Positions 1 through 6,569 of a stretch of 8,137 nucleotides of DNA are shown in pieces; the first letter of the stretch is position 1; the number at the start of each line of letters is the position of its first letter. The notes under the pieces were generated by a model. That model ran no database searches. It had not been told where the DNA came from and worked only from the letters and a program-made list of their open reading frames with translations. Source of the stretch: an uncultured Oscillospiraceae bacterium (lineage in GTDB: Bacteria > Bacillota > Clostridia > Oscillospirales > Ruminococcaceae); assembly GCA_910577365.1 (NCBI GenBank), contig CAJTMU010000092.1, positions 1 to 8,137 on the forward strand, written 5' to 3'. The position numbers were made by a program, and so were the translations under genes.

Positions 1-769
1 TGTCAACAAGGAGCTTCAACTGCGCGGCGTTATAGGTCTCGTCTGCTTTGTCCACCTGCTGAAATTGACCTATTTTCGCTTCAAGAGCGCTGTCCGCTGC
101 CGAGGCGGCAACCGTCTGCTCGTCCGAAAGCAGGTTCACGCGGGTCTTTATGCTCTCAATGCTCTGCGAGTAGGTGTAGCTTTTCAGATTTTGCCCTGCT
201 TCGATAACCCATTGCAGGATATTGTCCCTGCGGGTCAGAAGACTGAGTTTGCCCTCCGACGCCGAAATATAATGCCGTATACCCGTTGAGTTGAATTCAA
301 GGCTTAACGCGTCGCAAAGCACGTCATAGGCGGTCGTGCTGCTCTTTGTCAGCTCGGGTATCTTGTAGCTGCATTTCGCTACGGTTCCCATCGGTATCCC
401 GAAGCGCTTGCATACGTCGGTGAATATCTCGTCGGCGGTTTTGCCGGTATAACAGAACGTGTCTTGATTGTTCGCGAGATATATGCCCATATCATAAGCG
501 GTGAAAGTAAGCGTTTTTGAGTTATCCTGCGTGACTTTCATTATCAGTCCGCGGAAAAGCTCGCGACCGCCCTCACTGAAAATAACCCTGTATCCGTCCG
601 TAATGCCTATTTTGACGCGGGCGTGCCTCTTGCCGTCGTCGTCGCAGATCTTAGCGGTAAGACTTCTCGCGGCGCTCCCTTTTCGCCCTCCCCATGTAAC
701 GGCGCTGACGAGCTGCGTTATGTCAACCGCGTTGTTTTCGTCGGCGCATAACAGTAATGTAAAAGACAT
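1..769 (-). CDS. xkdQ: XkdQ/YqbQ-like baseplate hub protein, N-terminal 256 residues (runs off the window)
   Basis: The reading frame opens at the ATG at 769 (MSFTLLLCAD...) and stays open to the window start, so only the first 256 residues are seen; family members are around 320 residues. A TGA lies in frame two codons upstream, so 769 is the only reasonable ATG start. The N-terminal third looks like a beta-rich domain with TWGG near residue 25 and a LFRG turn near 71. A segment around 92-124 (AYDMGIYLANNQDTF, then KTADEIFTDVCKRFGI) is typical of the XkdQ family. By family knowledge these proteins are hub components of contractile tails, comparable in position to T4 gp27, and they follow the LysM protein in PBSX-type operons, as here. 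The upstream gene ends 21 nt before. The GGAGG at 781-785 is 11 nt from this ATG, with a competing out-of-frame ATG at 776 in between. The product is confident at family level; the hub role is inferred from order and resemblance. Confidence 0.85.
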   Translation of the reverse strand, partial: MSFTLLLCADENNAVDITQLVSAVTWGGRKGSAARSLTAKICDDDGKRHARVKIGITDGYRVIFSEGGRELFRGLIMKVTQDNSKTLTFTAYDMGIYLANNQDTFCYTGKTADEIFTDVCKRFGIPMGTVAKCSYKIPELTKSSTTAYDVLCDALSLEFNSTGIRHYISASEGKLSLLTRRDNILQWVIEAGQNLKSYTYSQSIESIKTRVNLLSDEQTVAASAADSALEAKIGQFQQVDKADETYNAAQLKLLVD

Positions 770-790
770 TTTTCATGCCCCCTCCCCTTT

Positions 791-1453
791 TTAATCGGGA
801 ATTGTAAGTATCCACCCCACATAAAGGGTATTTGGGTTCGGACCGATAAGGCTTTTGTTTGCCTCGTATATTTTGGTATAGAGCGAGCCGCTGCCGTAGA
901 ATTTCTTTGCAAGGTTCCACAGACAGTCGCCGTACACAACGGTATAAGTCTTGGGCTTGCTGCTGTTGTCCACACGAGCCCCGCTCTTGCTGACCGTCGC
1001 GGTCTTGGTGTTGGGATTTACCTTTACCTGCCTTGTTCTGATCTCCCTGTATTCTTTCAGCGTAAGCGAATATTCGTATGTGCCAACGTCGCCGCCGCTT
1101 TCGCTGTATGTGAAGCTCTCAATTGTGGCATAAATGTCAATATTGCAGGCAGTCACTACAAAATGGATAATGCGTTTGTTCTCTATCCAGCTCCCTATAC
1201 GCCCTATAAGCGTTTTGGGGGAGGTTATCTTTTTCACCTTTACCCCGGGGAATTTCTCGGAGGGAAATATGCTTGAGAAGGAAAACTCCAGCGGAGGACG
1301 ACCTTTGAGTATCGTAATGCCGCCAAGCTCCGCTATATCCATGCTTTCGCTACCCGAGTTCCGCTTTACGGTTATCTTTGTGGGGTTTACGGGCAGCTTT
1401 ATTTTCTGCTTGTTGCTGTTGGCTGTAAGCCAGAATTGGTAATCAGAAGTCAT
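791..1453 (-). CDS. xkdP: LysM-domain baseplate/tail protein, XkdP-like
   Basis: This 220-residue protein starts MTSDYQFWLT at the ATG at 1453. The frame extends further upstream, but that part lies inside the tape measure gene, and a purine-rich GGAGG-type site just precedes 1453. The last 50 residues (about 168-219) form one LysM domain: a YTVVYGDCLWNLAKKFYG start followed by an IYEANKSLIG...LYVGWILTIP end. The N-terminal 140 residues contain the conserved pattern with PVNP near 21, an ELGGITILKGRPP stretch near 42 and an FPSEKFPG stretch near 63, typical of phage XkdP proteins. In contractile tails and injection systems, LysM proteins such as T4 gp53 and Afp7/Pvc7 are baseplate components near the hub, not cell-wall hydrolases; no catalytic domain is visible here. 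The start overlaps the tape measure stop by 11 nt, suggesting translational coupling. A cysteine (176) sits where Thr or Ser is common in LysM. Confidence 0.92.
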   Translation of the reverse strand: MTSDYQFWLTANSNKQKIKLPVNPTKITVKRNSGSESMDIAELGGITILKGRPPLEFSFSSIFPSEKFPGVKVKKITSPKTLIGRIGSWIENKRIIHFVVTACNIDIYATIESFTYSESGGDVGTYEYSLTLKEYREIRTRQVKVNPNTKTATVSKSGARVDNSSKPKTYTVVYGDCLWNLAKKFYGSGSLYTKIYEANKSLIGPNPNTLYVGWILTIPD

Positions 1454-4400
1454 ACGAGCCCTCCCCCTCCTCAAACATCTCTTTTTCAATGATATCAAGC
1501 AGTATCGGCTTGATATTCTCCGTCATAACATTGAGTATCTGCTCGCGATCCGCACTGCGGTCTACCGTTATCGCGCCTGCTCCCGATATTTCAAGCGATA
1601 TGCGCTTGTAGCTTTCGGGGCTTGGTGTATTCTCCGCGGCGGCGTTATATTCCGAGTTTGACGGCATTATGTTAAAGGGTCGCGAGCCTATTGCCGCGAT
1701 AATGCGGTCTGTCTCCTCTGTTGGGAACACCATTGAGCCCTGCGCTCCTACAATAAGCTCGGGACCGTTTTCGCCCGCAATAAAGATGTCCTCGGCGTTT
1801 GTTGTGCCGTTCGCGTGACCCGGTACAAGCGCTTTGGTGGGATTTGCGCGGGCTGACATTTCGTTGTAGTCCCACACTTCGGCATTCAAGCCTTTGCTGA
1901 CCGCAGCGTTTACCAGAGCCGCAGCGTCCTCCGCGCCTGCCGCACCCGCCTTTATGGTTTCTATGTATGCGTCTATCGTAGCGCCCGCGGCGGCTGCCGC
2001 GCCGTCCTCCATGTTCATTGTTCCGACCATTTCCCCAAGCTCGACGTTTATCTCGGACAGCCTTTCGGAAAATTCGGTCTCCATATCCGCGACAGTTGAA
2101 GCAAAAGCGTCTTTTTGCTCCGCAACATCTACAAACGAGTTGTTAAGCTCGTCTATGAACGCTTTGGCTTCCTCTGTCCCCGCGCCGAGCTCGTCGATTT
2201 TATTCAGGATCGCGTCAAGATAGCCGGCGCTTTCCTGTGAGCCGTCCGAAAGCTGCGCGATAAGTTCCCCGTTTATGCCGATATTCGCCGCTTCCGTGAG
2301 ATTTGCGCTGTACTCTTTCATATACTCGCTCTGGCTCTTAAGCGCCGCTATCATCTCATCGGTGGATATTTCGCAGGATATCGCCATCTGTTCAAAAAGC
2401 CCCATCTGACCGCTTATGCTCTGGTATGCCGCGTCGTAGGCTTCGTGATAGCTTGTGACAAGCTCCTTAACATCAGCTCTGACATTTGAAAATGCTATGT
2501 TTGTGGCTTCCGCAGCGGATATAGTATCCTCCGATGTTCCCGTTACAGTCTTACCATATTTTTCAAAAGTTTCTTCACACTCATTGATAATACTTCTATG
2601 TTCTTCCAAGTTAGCAACGACCCTGTCATAATTCTCCTGAGCTTTTTCAAATCTGGATACAACATTATCGGTGCCGAGCAGACCAGCAGCCCCCGATTGC
2701 AGTGTAAACCAAAGAGCGTTGTCGGTTGCGTCAAGGTATTGTTGATTTGCGGAATTTAATTCCCTTTGTGCGTCTTTGAAAGCTAACAGAAGTTCTTCCT
2801 CTTTAGCAAGCTCCGCAGCGTATTTTTCAGCCGCATTGTCATACTCTTGTTGCATTGTCGTTGCCCCCACAAGAGCGTCTATCTGCCCGCCGAGGTCGGC
2901 AATATTGCTTGTAACTTCCTCGACATTCAGCCCCAGCTCGGGGAACATACGATTGAGCTCTGTAACGATGGACTTCATCTGCTCCTGCGAGCCCGCTGTC
3001 TTTTCACTCTGACTTGCTAACTGGTTGAGCTTGTTTACAAGCGCTTCCGCATTAGTCTGCTGGCTGTAAATGCTCTGTTGGGTATCATAATAATCCTGCG
3101 CGAGCTTTTCATGGCTGCTGCAAACCTCGTCAATAGAGGTGTACAGATCGCTTAATGTGCGCTGCTGTTCCTCAAAGGCGGCGGTAGCGTCCTCAACCTT
3201 GCCTTTGAGTATAATTGCCTCTGCACTGGCTTCTCCGTACTCATAGACTGCGCGCTCGTATTCTTCATTGAGCTGCTGCAGCTCGTCGTATTGCGCTCTG
3301 GTGGTTGCAGTCATGCCCTCCATAGCGTCGCTGCCGTCATTGCTTAACGCGACAAAAGTGCTTATTCCGATGGCAAGTGCAGAAACTCCTACGGCAATAA
3401 GCCCGGCAGGACCCAACAAGGTATATAAACCCGTTATGGCGTTGGACAATAGAGGTATTGCCACTTTTGCCACCGACACGGCTGTAGCAATGCCGGTTAT
3501 AGCCACAACAAATGAACCTATCGCAACTCCTCCGGCTACAAGCCCCTTAGTGAGAGCTTCGTTTTCATTGAGGAAATCTCCTATCTTATCGGCGGCGTTT
3601 GCCAGCCCGCTTGACACCTTGTCTATTGTAGGCTCAACCGCCCTTGTAAAAGCGGCTTGGATATTGTTTGTAGACTGCTCCCACTTTTCGTCAAGGGTCT
3701 GCGCGGCTTCGGCGGTTTTGCGGAGAGTCCCGTCCGCTTCTTCAAGCGTGCTGTTAAAGGTTTCGACAGAAATAGTTCCCGAACGGATTGCAAGTGCAAG
3801 CTCCTGTCCTGCCCGGCTGCCGAAAGCGTCAACAGCGATCGCGGCGGCTTCTGTTTCGGTCGCGGCGTTGGATATGCTTTCAATGGTATCAAGGAAATAT
3901 GCGTTTGCTTCCACGCCTTGCTCGGCAGCGTTATTGACCGCCTGCCGCATTCCTGTCATTGCGCTTGACGCGTTTACGCCCGCGAGCTCCAGCTCGCCCA
4001 GCATAGAAATAGTATTATCAAGGCTCAATCCTAACTGCTGATATGTAGCCGCGCCGCTGATTACCGAGCTGCTAAGAGAGTTAACGCTTGCACCCGAAGC
4101 CTGCGCAGTATACGCCAGTTTATCAAGAACGCTCTCTACGTTGCTTTGCTCTACGTTCCACTTGTTCATAACCTTGGTAACGTCCTGCACACTGGCTACA
4201 ACATTGCTTCCCGTTATATCGGCGTAATCAAGGAATTTTTCGGTAACGTCCGTCAGTTCCTCGCCGGTTAGGTGCATTCTGGTGTTGATCTCGCCTATCG
4301 CGCCCGCGGTGTCGCCGAGGCTTCCCGTCTTGCTTGCCGCGTATGCGTCCATCATGCTGTCGGTAAGCCCGCCGAGCGCTGCGCCCGTTGCTCCCGTAGC

Positions 4401-5414
4401 GGTAACTACAACGCTTTCCGCCTCTGAAAAGGCGGTGGTAAGACCGTATACTGCCTCCGATATCTCAGTTACTTTTTCGTAGATTTTTGCGGTTGCGAGG
4501 GCGTTAGATATAGCTACAATGCTATCAACGATTTTCTTGCCGGAGTTTTCCCCTGCTTCTCCATACTTTTCAACAGCTTTTTCGGCATTCGCTTGTGTGT
4601 CGTGAAGATCGTTAATAGCTTTTGACGCTTTTTCGGCTGCCGCGTGCAGCGCCTCTAAATCACCGGGGGATTTTAACAACACATTGTTAAAATTCTCCAT
4701 TGCTGCCTCGGCTTCATTTTGAGCGACCCTAAACTCGCCGATAGCCTCATTAGCGGCGACCGAAGCCTCCTTGATCGCTTCCAACTGCTTTGCTGTTGCT
4801 CCGTTCTGCGACATTTCAAGCATTCTGTCGTTAGCCTCTTCCATTGAAGCGGTAAGCCTTTGGTATGCTTCCTCTGAGGCGGCAATATTATTTGTTAATG
4901 TCTGGTATTCCTCGAAATCAGATACCGTGCTGTTAAAGTAATTGCTTTGAGCCTCCGCAAATGCGGTGCGAGCCTGTTCGGCGCGTTCTGTTGCGTTTGC
5001 AAGCGCTTCGACGTCGGTAGTGCCCTGTTTCATAATTTGGTTACAATCACTTAGCGCCTCGGTCAATTCCTTTTCGGCATTGCTTAACGCGTCTACGCTT
5101 TTCAGCATATCATTAGTCAGAGCGTCCATGCCGTTCGCCCAGCTCTCATCTTTCGGATCGGCTGACTGTGCGATTTTATCAAGCTGCGCAAATGCTTGTT
5201 CCGCTACATTTACAGCGTTTGCGCTTGCAACTCCCGCTTTTCCCAAAACCTCGTATAACGATTCGGCGCTTCTGTCAACGCCTGCCATGGCGCTTGAAGC
5301 GACACGCTCAGTATTCGTCCATGTCTGTATCATTTCCTTGCCGCGTTCGGCAATGGAACCGAGGCGGTTGCTTATTTCGTCAATCAGACCGATCTTTGCT
5401 TTCATTTCAGCCAT
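1443..5414 (-). CDS. xkdO: Phage tail tape measure protein (TP901-type), XkdO-like
   Basis: At 1323 residues this is by far the longest gene. It sits between the chaperone frameshift gene and the LysM gene, the standard place for the tape measure. Residues 1-300 are Ala/Glu-rich and look coiled-coil, followed by the TP901-type core at about 320-580 (TGATGAALGGLTDSMMDAYAAS region, then GAATYQQLGLSLDNT and VDAFGSRAGQELA). Two hydrophobic stretches follow at about 623-650 and 652-690, the membrane-like segments expected of a protein ejected ahead of the DNA. Then comes a second helical region (700-1180). Near 1202-1232 is the GTTNAEDIFIAGENGPELIVG motif common near the C-terminus of tape measures. 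The end (1270-1323, finishing EEGEGSYDF) resembles the conserved tail of myophage tape measures, probably for contact with hub proteins. The start at 5414 follows the -1 frame stop directly (TAA ATG). SD-like repeats lie at 5427-5433 and 5421-5425. No peptidase or lysozyme domain was recognised. Confidence 0.96.
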   Translation of the reverse strand: MAEMKAKIGLIDEISNRLGSIAERGKEMIQTWTNTERVASSAMAGVDRSAESLYEVLGKAGVASANAVNVAEQAFAQLDKIAQSADPKDESWANGMDALTNDMLKSVDALSNAEKELTEALSDCNQIMKQGTTDVEALANATERAEQARTAFAEAQSNYFNSTVSDFEEYQTLTNNIAASEEAYQRLTASMEEANDRMLEMSQNGATAKQLEAIKEASVAANEAIGEFRVAQNEAEAAMENFNNVLLKSPGDLEALHAAAEKASKAINDLHDTQANAEKAVEKYGEAGENSGKKIVDSIVAISNALATAKIYEKVTEISEAVYGLTTAFSEAESVVVTATGATGAALGGLTDSMMDAYAASKTGSLGDTAGAIGEINTRMHLTGEELTDVTEKFLDYADITGSNVVASVQDVTKVMNKWNVEQSNVESVLDKLAYTAQASGASVNSLSSSVISGAATYQQLGLSLDNTISMLGELELAGVNASSAMTGMRQAVNNAAEQGVEANAYFLDTIESISNAATETEAAAIAVDAFGSRAGQELALAIRSGTISVETFNSTLEEADGTLRKTAEAAQTLDEKWEQSTNNIQAAFTRAVEPTIDKVSSGLANAADKIGDFLNENEALTKGLVAGGVAIGSFVVAITGIATAVSVAKVAIPLLSNAITGLYTLLGPAGLIAVGVSALAIGISTFVALSNDGSDAMEGMTATTRAQYDELQQLNEEYERAVYEYGEASAEAIILKGKVEDATAAFEEQQRTLSDLYTSIDEVCSSHEKLAQDYYDTQQSIYSQQTNAEALVNKLNQLASQSEKTAGSQEQMKSIVTELNRMFPELGLNVEEVTSNIADLGGQIDALVGATTMQQEYDNAAEKYAAELAKEEELLLAFKDAQRELNSANQQYLDATDNALWFTLQSGAAGLLGTDNVVSRFEKAQENYDRVVANLEEHRSIINECEETFEKYGKTVTGTSEDTISAAEATNIAFSNVRADVKELVTSYHEAYDAAYQSISGQMGLFEQMAISCEISTDEMIAALKSQSEYMKEYSANLTEAANIGINGELIAQLSDGSQESAGYLDAILNKIDELGAGTEEAKAFIDELNNSFVDVAEQKDAFASTVADMETEFSERLSEINVELGEMVGTMNMEDGAAAAAGATIDAYIETIKAGAAGAEDAAALVNAAVSKGLNAEVWDYNEMSARANPTKALVPGHANGTTNAEDIFIAGENGPELIVGAQGSMVFPTEETDRIIAAIGSRPFNIMPSNSEYNAAAENTPSPESYKRISLEISGAGAITVDRSADREQILNVMTENIKPILLDIIEKEMFEEGEGSYDF

Positions 5415-6055
5415 TTATATTCTCCGCCTCCTTATATCTTCATTCCTGCAAGGCTTCTCCAGCTCGTATTTCTCCGAAGCAATGTAAAACAACTGCGTTC
5501 TGCGCGGCATTGCTTCAAACTCCTCGGGGCGCAGTCCGTGACGCTGCCACAGAACGTGCGCCCACCATTCGGGAGAACCCTCGCATTTTATGAGTTTTTT
5601 GCTTCCTCTACCTCCGCATTGTCCTCGTTCACGCCCGTCATGCCAAGAGCCGAAAGCACTATGTTCACGACATGGGCATATTCATCGGGCTTGCTGAAAA
5701 CAAGCAGCGGCATATCAGTTACGTCAACGCAGTTGTAGTGCTTCATAAGCTCGGGGTCGTTAAGATTAGGATACTGCAAGGCTTCTACGATAAGATGTCT
5801 TACCGCCCTCGCACGGTCGTCCTCCTCCCGAAAAACCAAAGTATTGCCGTTTATAAGGGGATTTCCCTTTTTGTCGGTAGCCATTATACGGCGCTTGTAA
5901 CGATCGTTTATCTTGGTTATGCTCGACTGCGTAAGGACTTTGATCTCGAAATCTATCGTCTTTCCCTCGCTGTCCTTGAAGCTGTCGGGACCCGGCGCGG
6001 TGATAATTTCGGGTTCGGTGGGTCTCATAAAGTATTTCAGGTCTTTCTTGCTCAT
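5415..6055 (-). CDS. Tail assembly chaperone, -1 frameshift long form (gpGT-like fusion)
   Basis: If ribosomes slip back one base on A AAA AAC (5594-5600), the chaperone continues past its TAA. It gains 59 residues, giving a 213-residue fusion that stops at 5415-5417, directly before the tape measure ATG. The added part, starting LIKCEGSPEWWAHVLWQRHG and running through LRPEEFEAMPRRTQLFYIAS, has no start codon of its own near its beginning. It strongly resembles the short second reading frame of Firmicutes tail chaperone pairs, with its WWAHVLWxRHGLxPxEFxAxPxR pattern. Conservation of a long tape measure chaperone made by a frameshift is well established for tailed phages (lambda G/GT). Read directly: the open frame, the heptamer and the adjacency of stop and start. 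Inferred: that slippage occurs, and its efficiency. The only in-frame ATG of the extension comes after 30 of its 59 residues, so separate initiation is unlikely. Confidence 0.85.
5527..5563 (-). other. Inverted repeat downstream of the frameshift site, candidate stimulatory stem
   Basis: A perfect 7-bp GC-rich inverted repeat, GGGCGCA (5557-5563) and TGCGCCC (5527-5533), lies in the -1 frame extension. Its loop could hold a smaller hairpin of ACG/CGT plus CTG/CAG pairs. The stem begins 31 nt after the heptamer, farther than the usual 5-9 nt, so it may act only through a compact fold or not at all. A weaker GGG/CCC hairpin begins 14 nt after the heptamer. Confidence 0.35.
5588..6055 (-). CDS. 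xkdN: Tail assembly chaperone, short form (XkdN-like)
   Basis: This 155-residue protein resembles the XkdN tail assembly chaperones of PBSX-type tails. It begins MSKKDLKYFM at the ATG at 6055. An upstream in-frame ATG at 6091 would add 12 residues, but it lies inside the hairpin, while 6055 has an AAGGAG site at 6062-6067 with ideal spacing. Near residues 47-80 it carries the charged KRR...KGNPLING...FREEDDRARAV pattern, and near 84 the VEALQYPNLNDPELM segment typical of the family. The C-terminus is acidic (NEDNAEVEEAKNS). By family knowledge, this non-structural protein binds the tape measure and helps start tube assembly, like lambda gpG. Its last codons contain the heptamer A AAA AAC, which makes this the pre-frameshift product. 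A 68-nt gap with a strong hairpin separates it from the tube gene, so its supply may be set independently of the abundant tube protein. Confidence 0.92.
   Translation of the reverse strand: MSKKDLKYFMRPTEPEIITAPGPDSFKDSEGKTIDFEIKVLTQSSITKINDRYKRRIMATDKKGNPLINGNTLVFREEDDRARAVRHLIVEALQYPNLNDPELMKHYNCVDVTDMPLLVFSKPDEYAHVVNIVLSALGMTGVNEDNAEVEEAKNS
5594..5600 (-). other. Programmed -1 ribosomal frameshift slippery site, A AAA AAC
   Basis: On the coding strand the last codons of the chaperone are GCA AAA AAC TCA TAA. This places a perfect X XXY YYZ heptamer (A AAA AAC) in the correct phase, two codons before the stop. After slippage both tRNAs can re-pair in the -1 frame, and the new frame is open for 59 codons. 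The position, at the very end of the tail chaperone and just ahead of the tape measure, is where tailed phages usually place this event. Confidence 0.9.
5611..5615 (-). promoter_or_regulatory. Internal Shine-Dalgarno-like GGAGG upstream of the slippery site
   Basis: Within the chaperone coding sequence, GGAGG lies exactly 10 nt upstream of the slippery heptamer. This matches the layout of the E. coli dnaX frameshift site, where an SD-like element about 10 nt upstream pairs with 16S rRNA and stimulates -1 slippage. It does not precede a usable start codon, so an initiation role is unlikely. A stimulatory role is inferred from spacing alone, and the acidic codons (GAG, GAA) make purine runs more likely by chance. 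Confidence 0.5.
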
Positions 6056-6075
6056 AATGATCTCCTTTTCGTCCG

Positions 6076-6119
6076 ATATGGCAAACCGCATAGCTTTATC
6101 CTACGCGGTCTTGCCATAT
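6076..6119 (-). promoter_or_regulatory. Strong intergenic hairpin between tail tube and chaperone genes
   Basis: On the transcribed strand, ATATGGCAAGACCGCGTAG (6119-6101) pairs with CTATGCGGTTTGCCATAT (6093-6076) around a 7-nt loop. That gives 17 Watson-Crick pairs and one G-U pair, with a single bulged G. It begins 4 nt after the tube stop codon and ends 8 nt before the AAGGAG of the chaperone gene. There is no U-tract after it, so a simple intrinsic terminator is unlikely. Protection of the 3' end of the sheath-tube message, RNase processing, or partial attenuation are plausible. The structure is seen directly; its role is inferred. Confidence 0.8.
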
Positions 6120-6123
6120 ATTC

Positions 6124-6558
6124 TTAAATTACGTCTTTGGCGTTGAAATTCAGCGCGTCGTCGAGGATATCCCCGTTTGCGTCCAGGTTAAGCAGGTTGA
6201 TATCCCCCGTGGGAACGCAGCCTATCGCCGTTACGGTATCGCTGCCGTAATCGGAGTAGTAGTCGCTCGCCTTATCGTCCATAATGCCCTGAATGGTAAA
6301 CTCGGGCGTCCTGCCCTCCTTTATGTACTTGGTGTACAGTTCTTTGAGCCACGGAGTATTGCGGCGGCGCGTTACAGTAACCGTGGGGGCGTAGCCCGTT
6401 ACCTTTGTTGATGGAGTACGCTCTCCGAGCTGCTTGCCCGTCCATGTACTGATAGCCACCTTAATGGTGCAAGCCACGCCGTCCATTACTTTAACCCCGT
6501 CAAGGAATATATTGCCCTCGCTAAGGTTGATCGGGGCGTTATTATACTTGTTTATCAT
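6124..6558 (-). CDS. xkdM: Phage tail tube protein, XkdM-like
   Basis: This 144-residue protein matches the PBSX XkdM family of tail tube (core) proteins in length and pattern. An N-terminal strand with EGNIFLDGVKVMDG (about 14-27) is followed by a charged middle (KQLGERTPSTKVTGYAPTVTV) and a FTIQGIMDDKAS stretch near 86-97. The C-terminal part contains the GDINLLNLDANGDILDD segment. Tube proteins stack as hexameric rings to form the inner tube through which DNA, or the killing spike, passes. The start at 6558 has AGGAG at 6567-6571, which overlaps the sheath stop codon. The gene begins 11 nt after the sheath gene, so the two are almost certainly co-translated from one message, as expected for two high-copy partners. 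No odd features within the gene; a strong hairpin follows it. Confidence 0.94.
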   Translation of the reverse strand: MINKYNNAPINLSEGNIFLDGVKVMDGVACTIKVAISTWTGKQLGERTPSTKVTGYAPTVTVTRRRNTPWLKELYTKYIKEGRTPEFTIQGIMDDKASDYYSDYGSDTVTAIGCVPTGDINLLNLDANGDILDDALNFNAKDVI

Positions 6559-6569
6559 ATCCTGTTCTC

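Noticed and set aside
718..975. Minus-strand frame of 85 codons overlapping the end of the LysM gene
   Set aside because: It is out of frame with two well supported genes, and its translation (Arg/Thr-rich) has no family likeness. Only its 17-codon 3' part matters, as a possible decoy start.
791..1498. Longer LysM protein starting at 1498
   Set aside because: The extra 15 residues (Arg/Lys-rich) are a shadow of the conserved tape measure C-terminus; 1453 has a strong ribosome site and a family-like N-terminus.
3268..4041. Long plus-strand open frame of 257 codons, plus other plus-strand frames (for example 501-794, 1894-2223, 4966-5487, 7213-7704)
   Set aside because: They lie antisense to the intact tape measure, sheath, LysM or hub genes, have low-complexity Ser/Ala-rich translations typical of reverse-strand shadows, and resemble no known family.
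5588..6091. Longer chaperone start at 6091 (12 extra residues)
   Set aside because: The start lies within the loop-proximal part of the intergenic hairpin and has no ribosome site, while 6055 has AAGGAG at good spacing and matches the family N-terminus.
6076..6119. Hairpin as an intrinsic (Rho-independent) terminator
   Set aside because: The stem is strong but no U-run follows it on the transcribed strand, and essential tail genes lie downstream with no evident new promoter.
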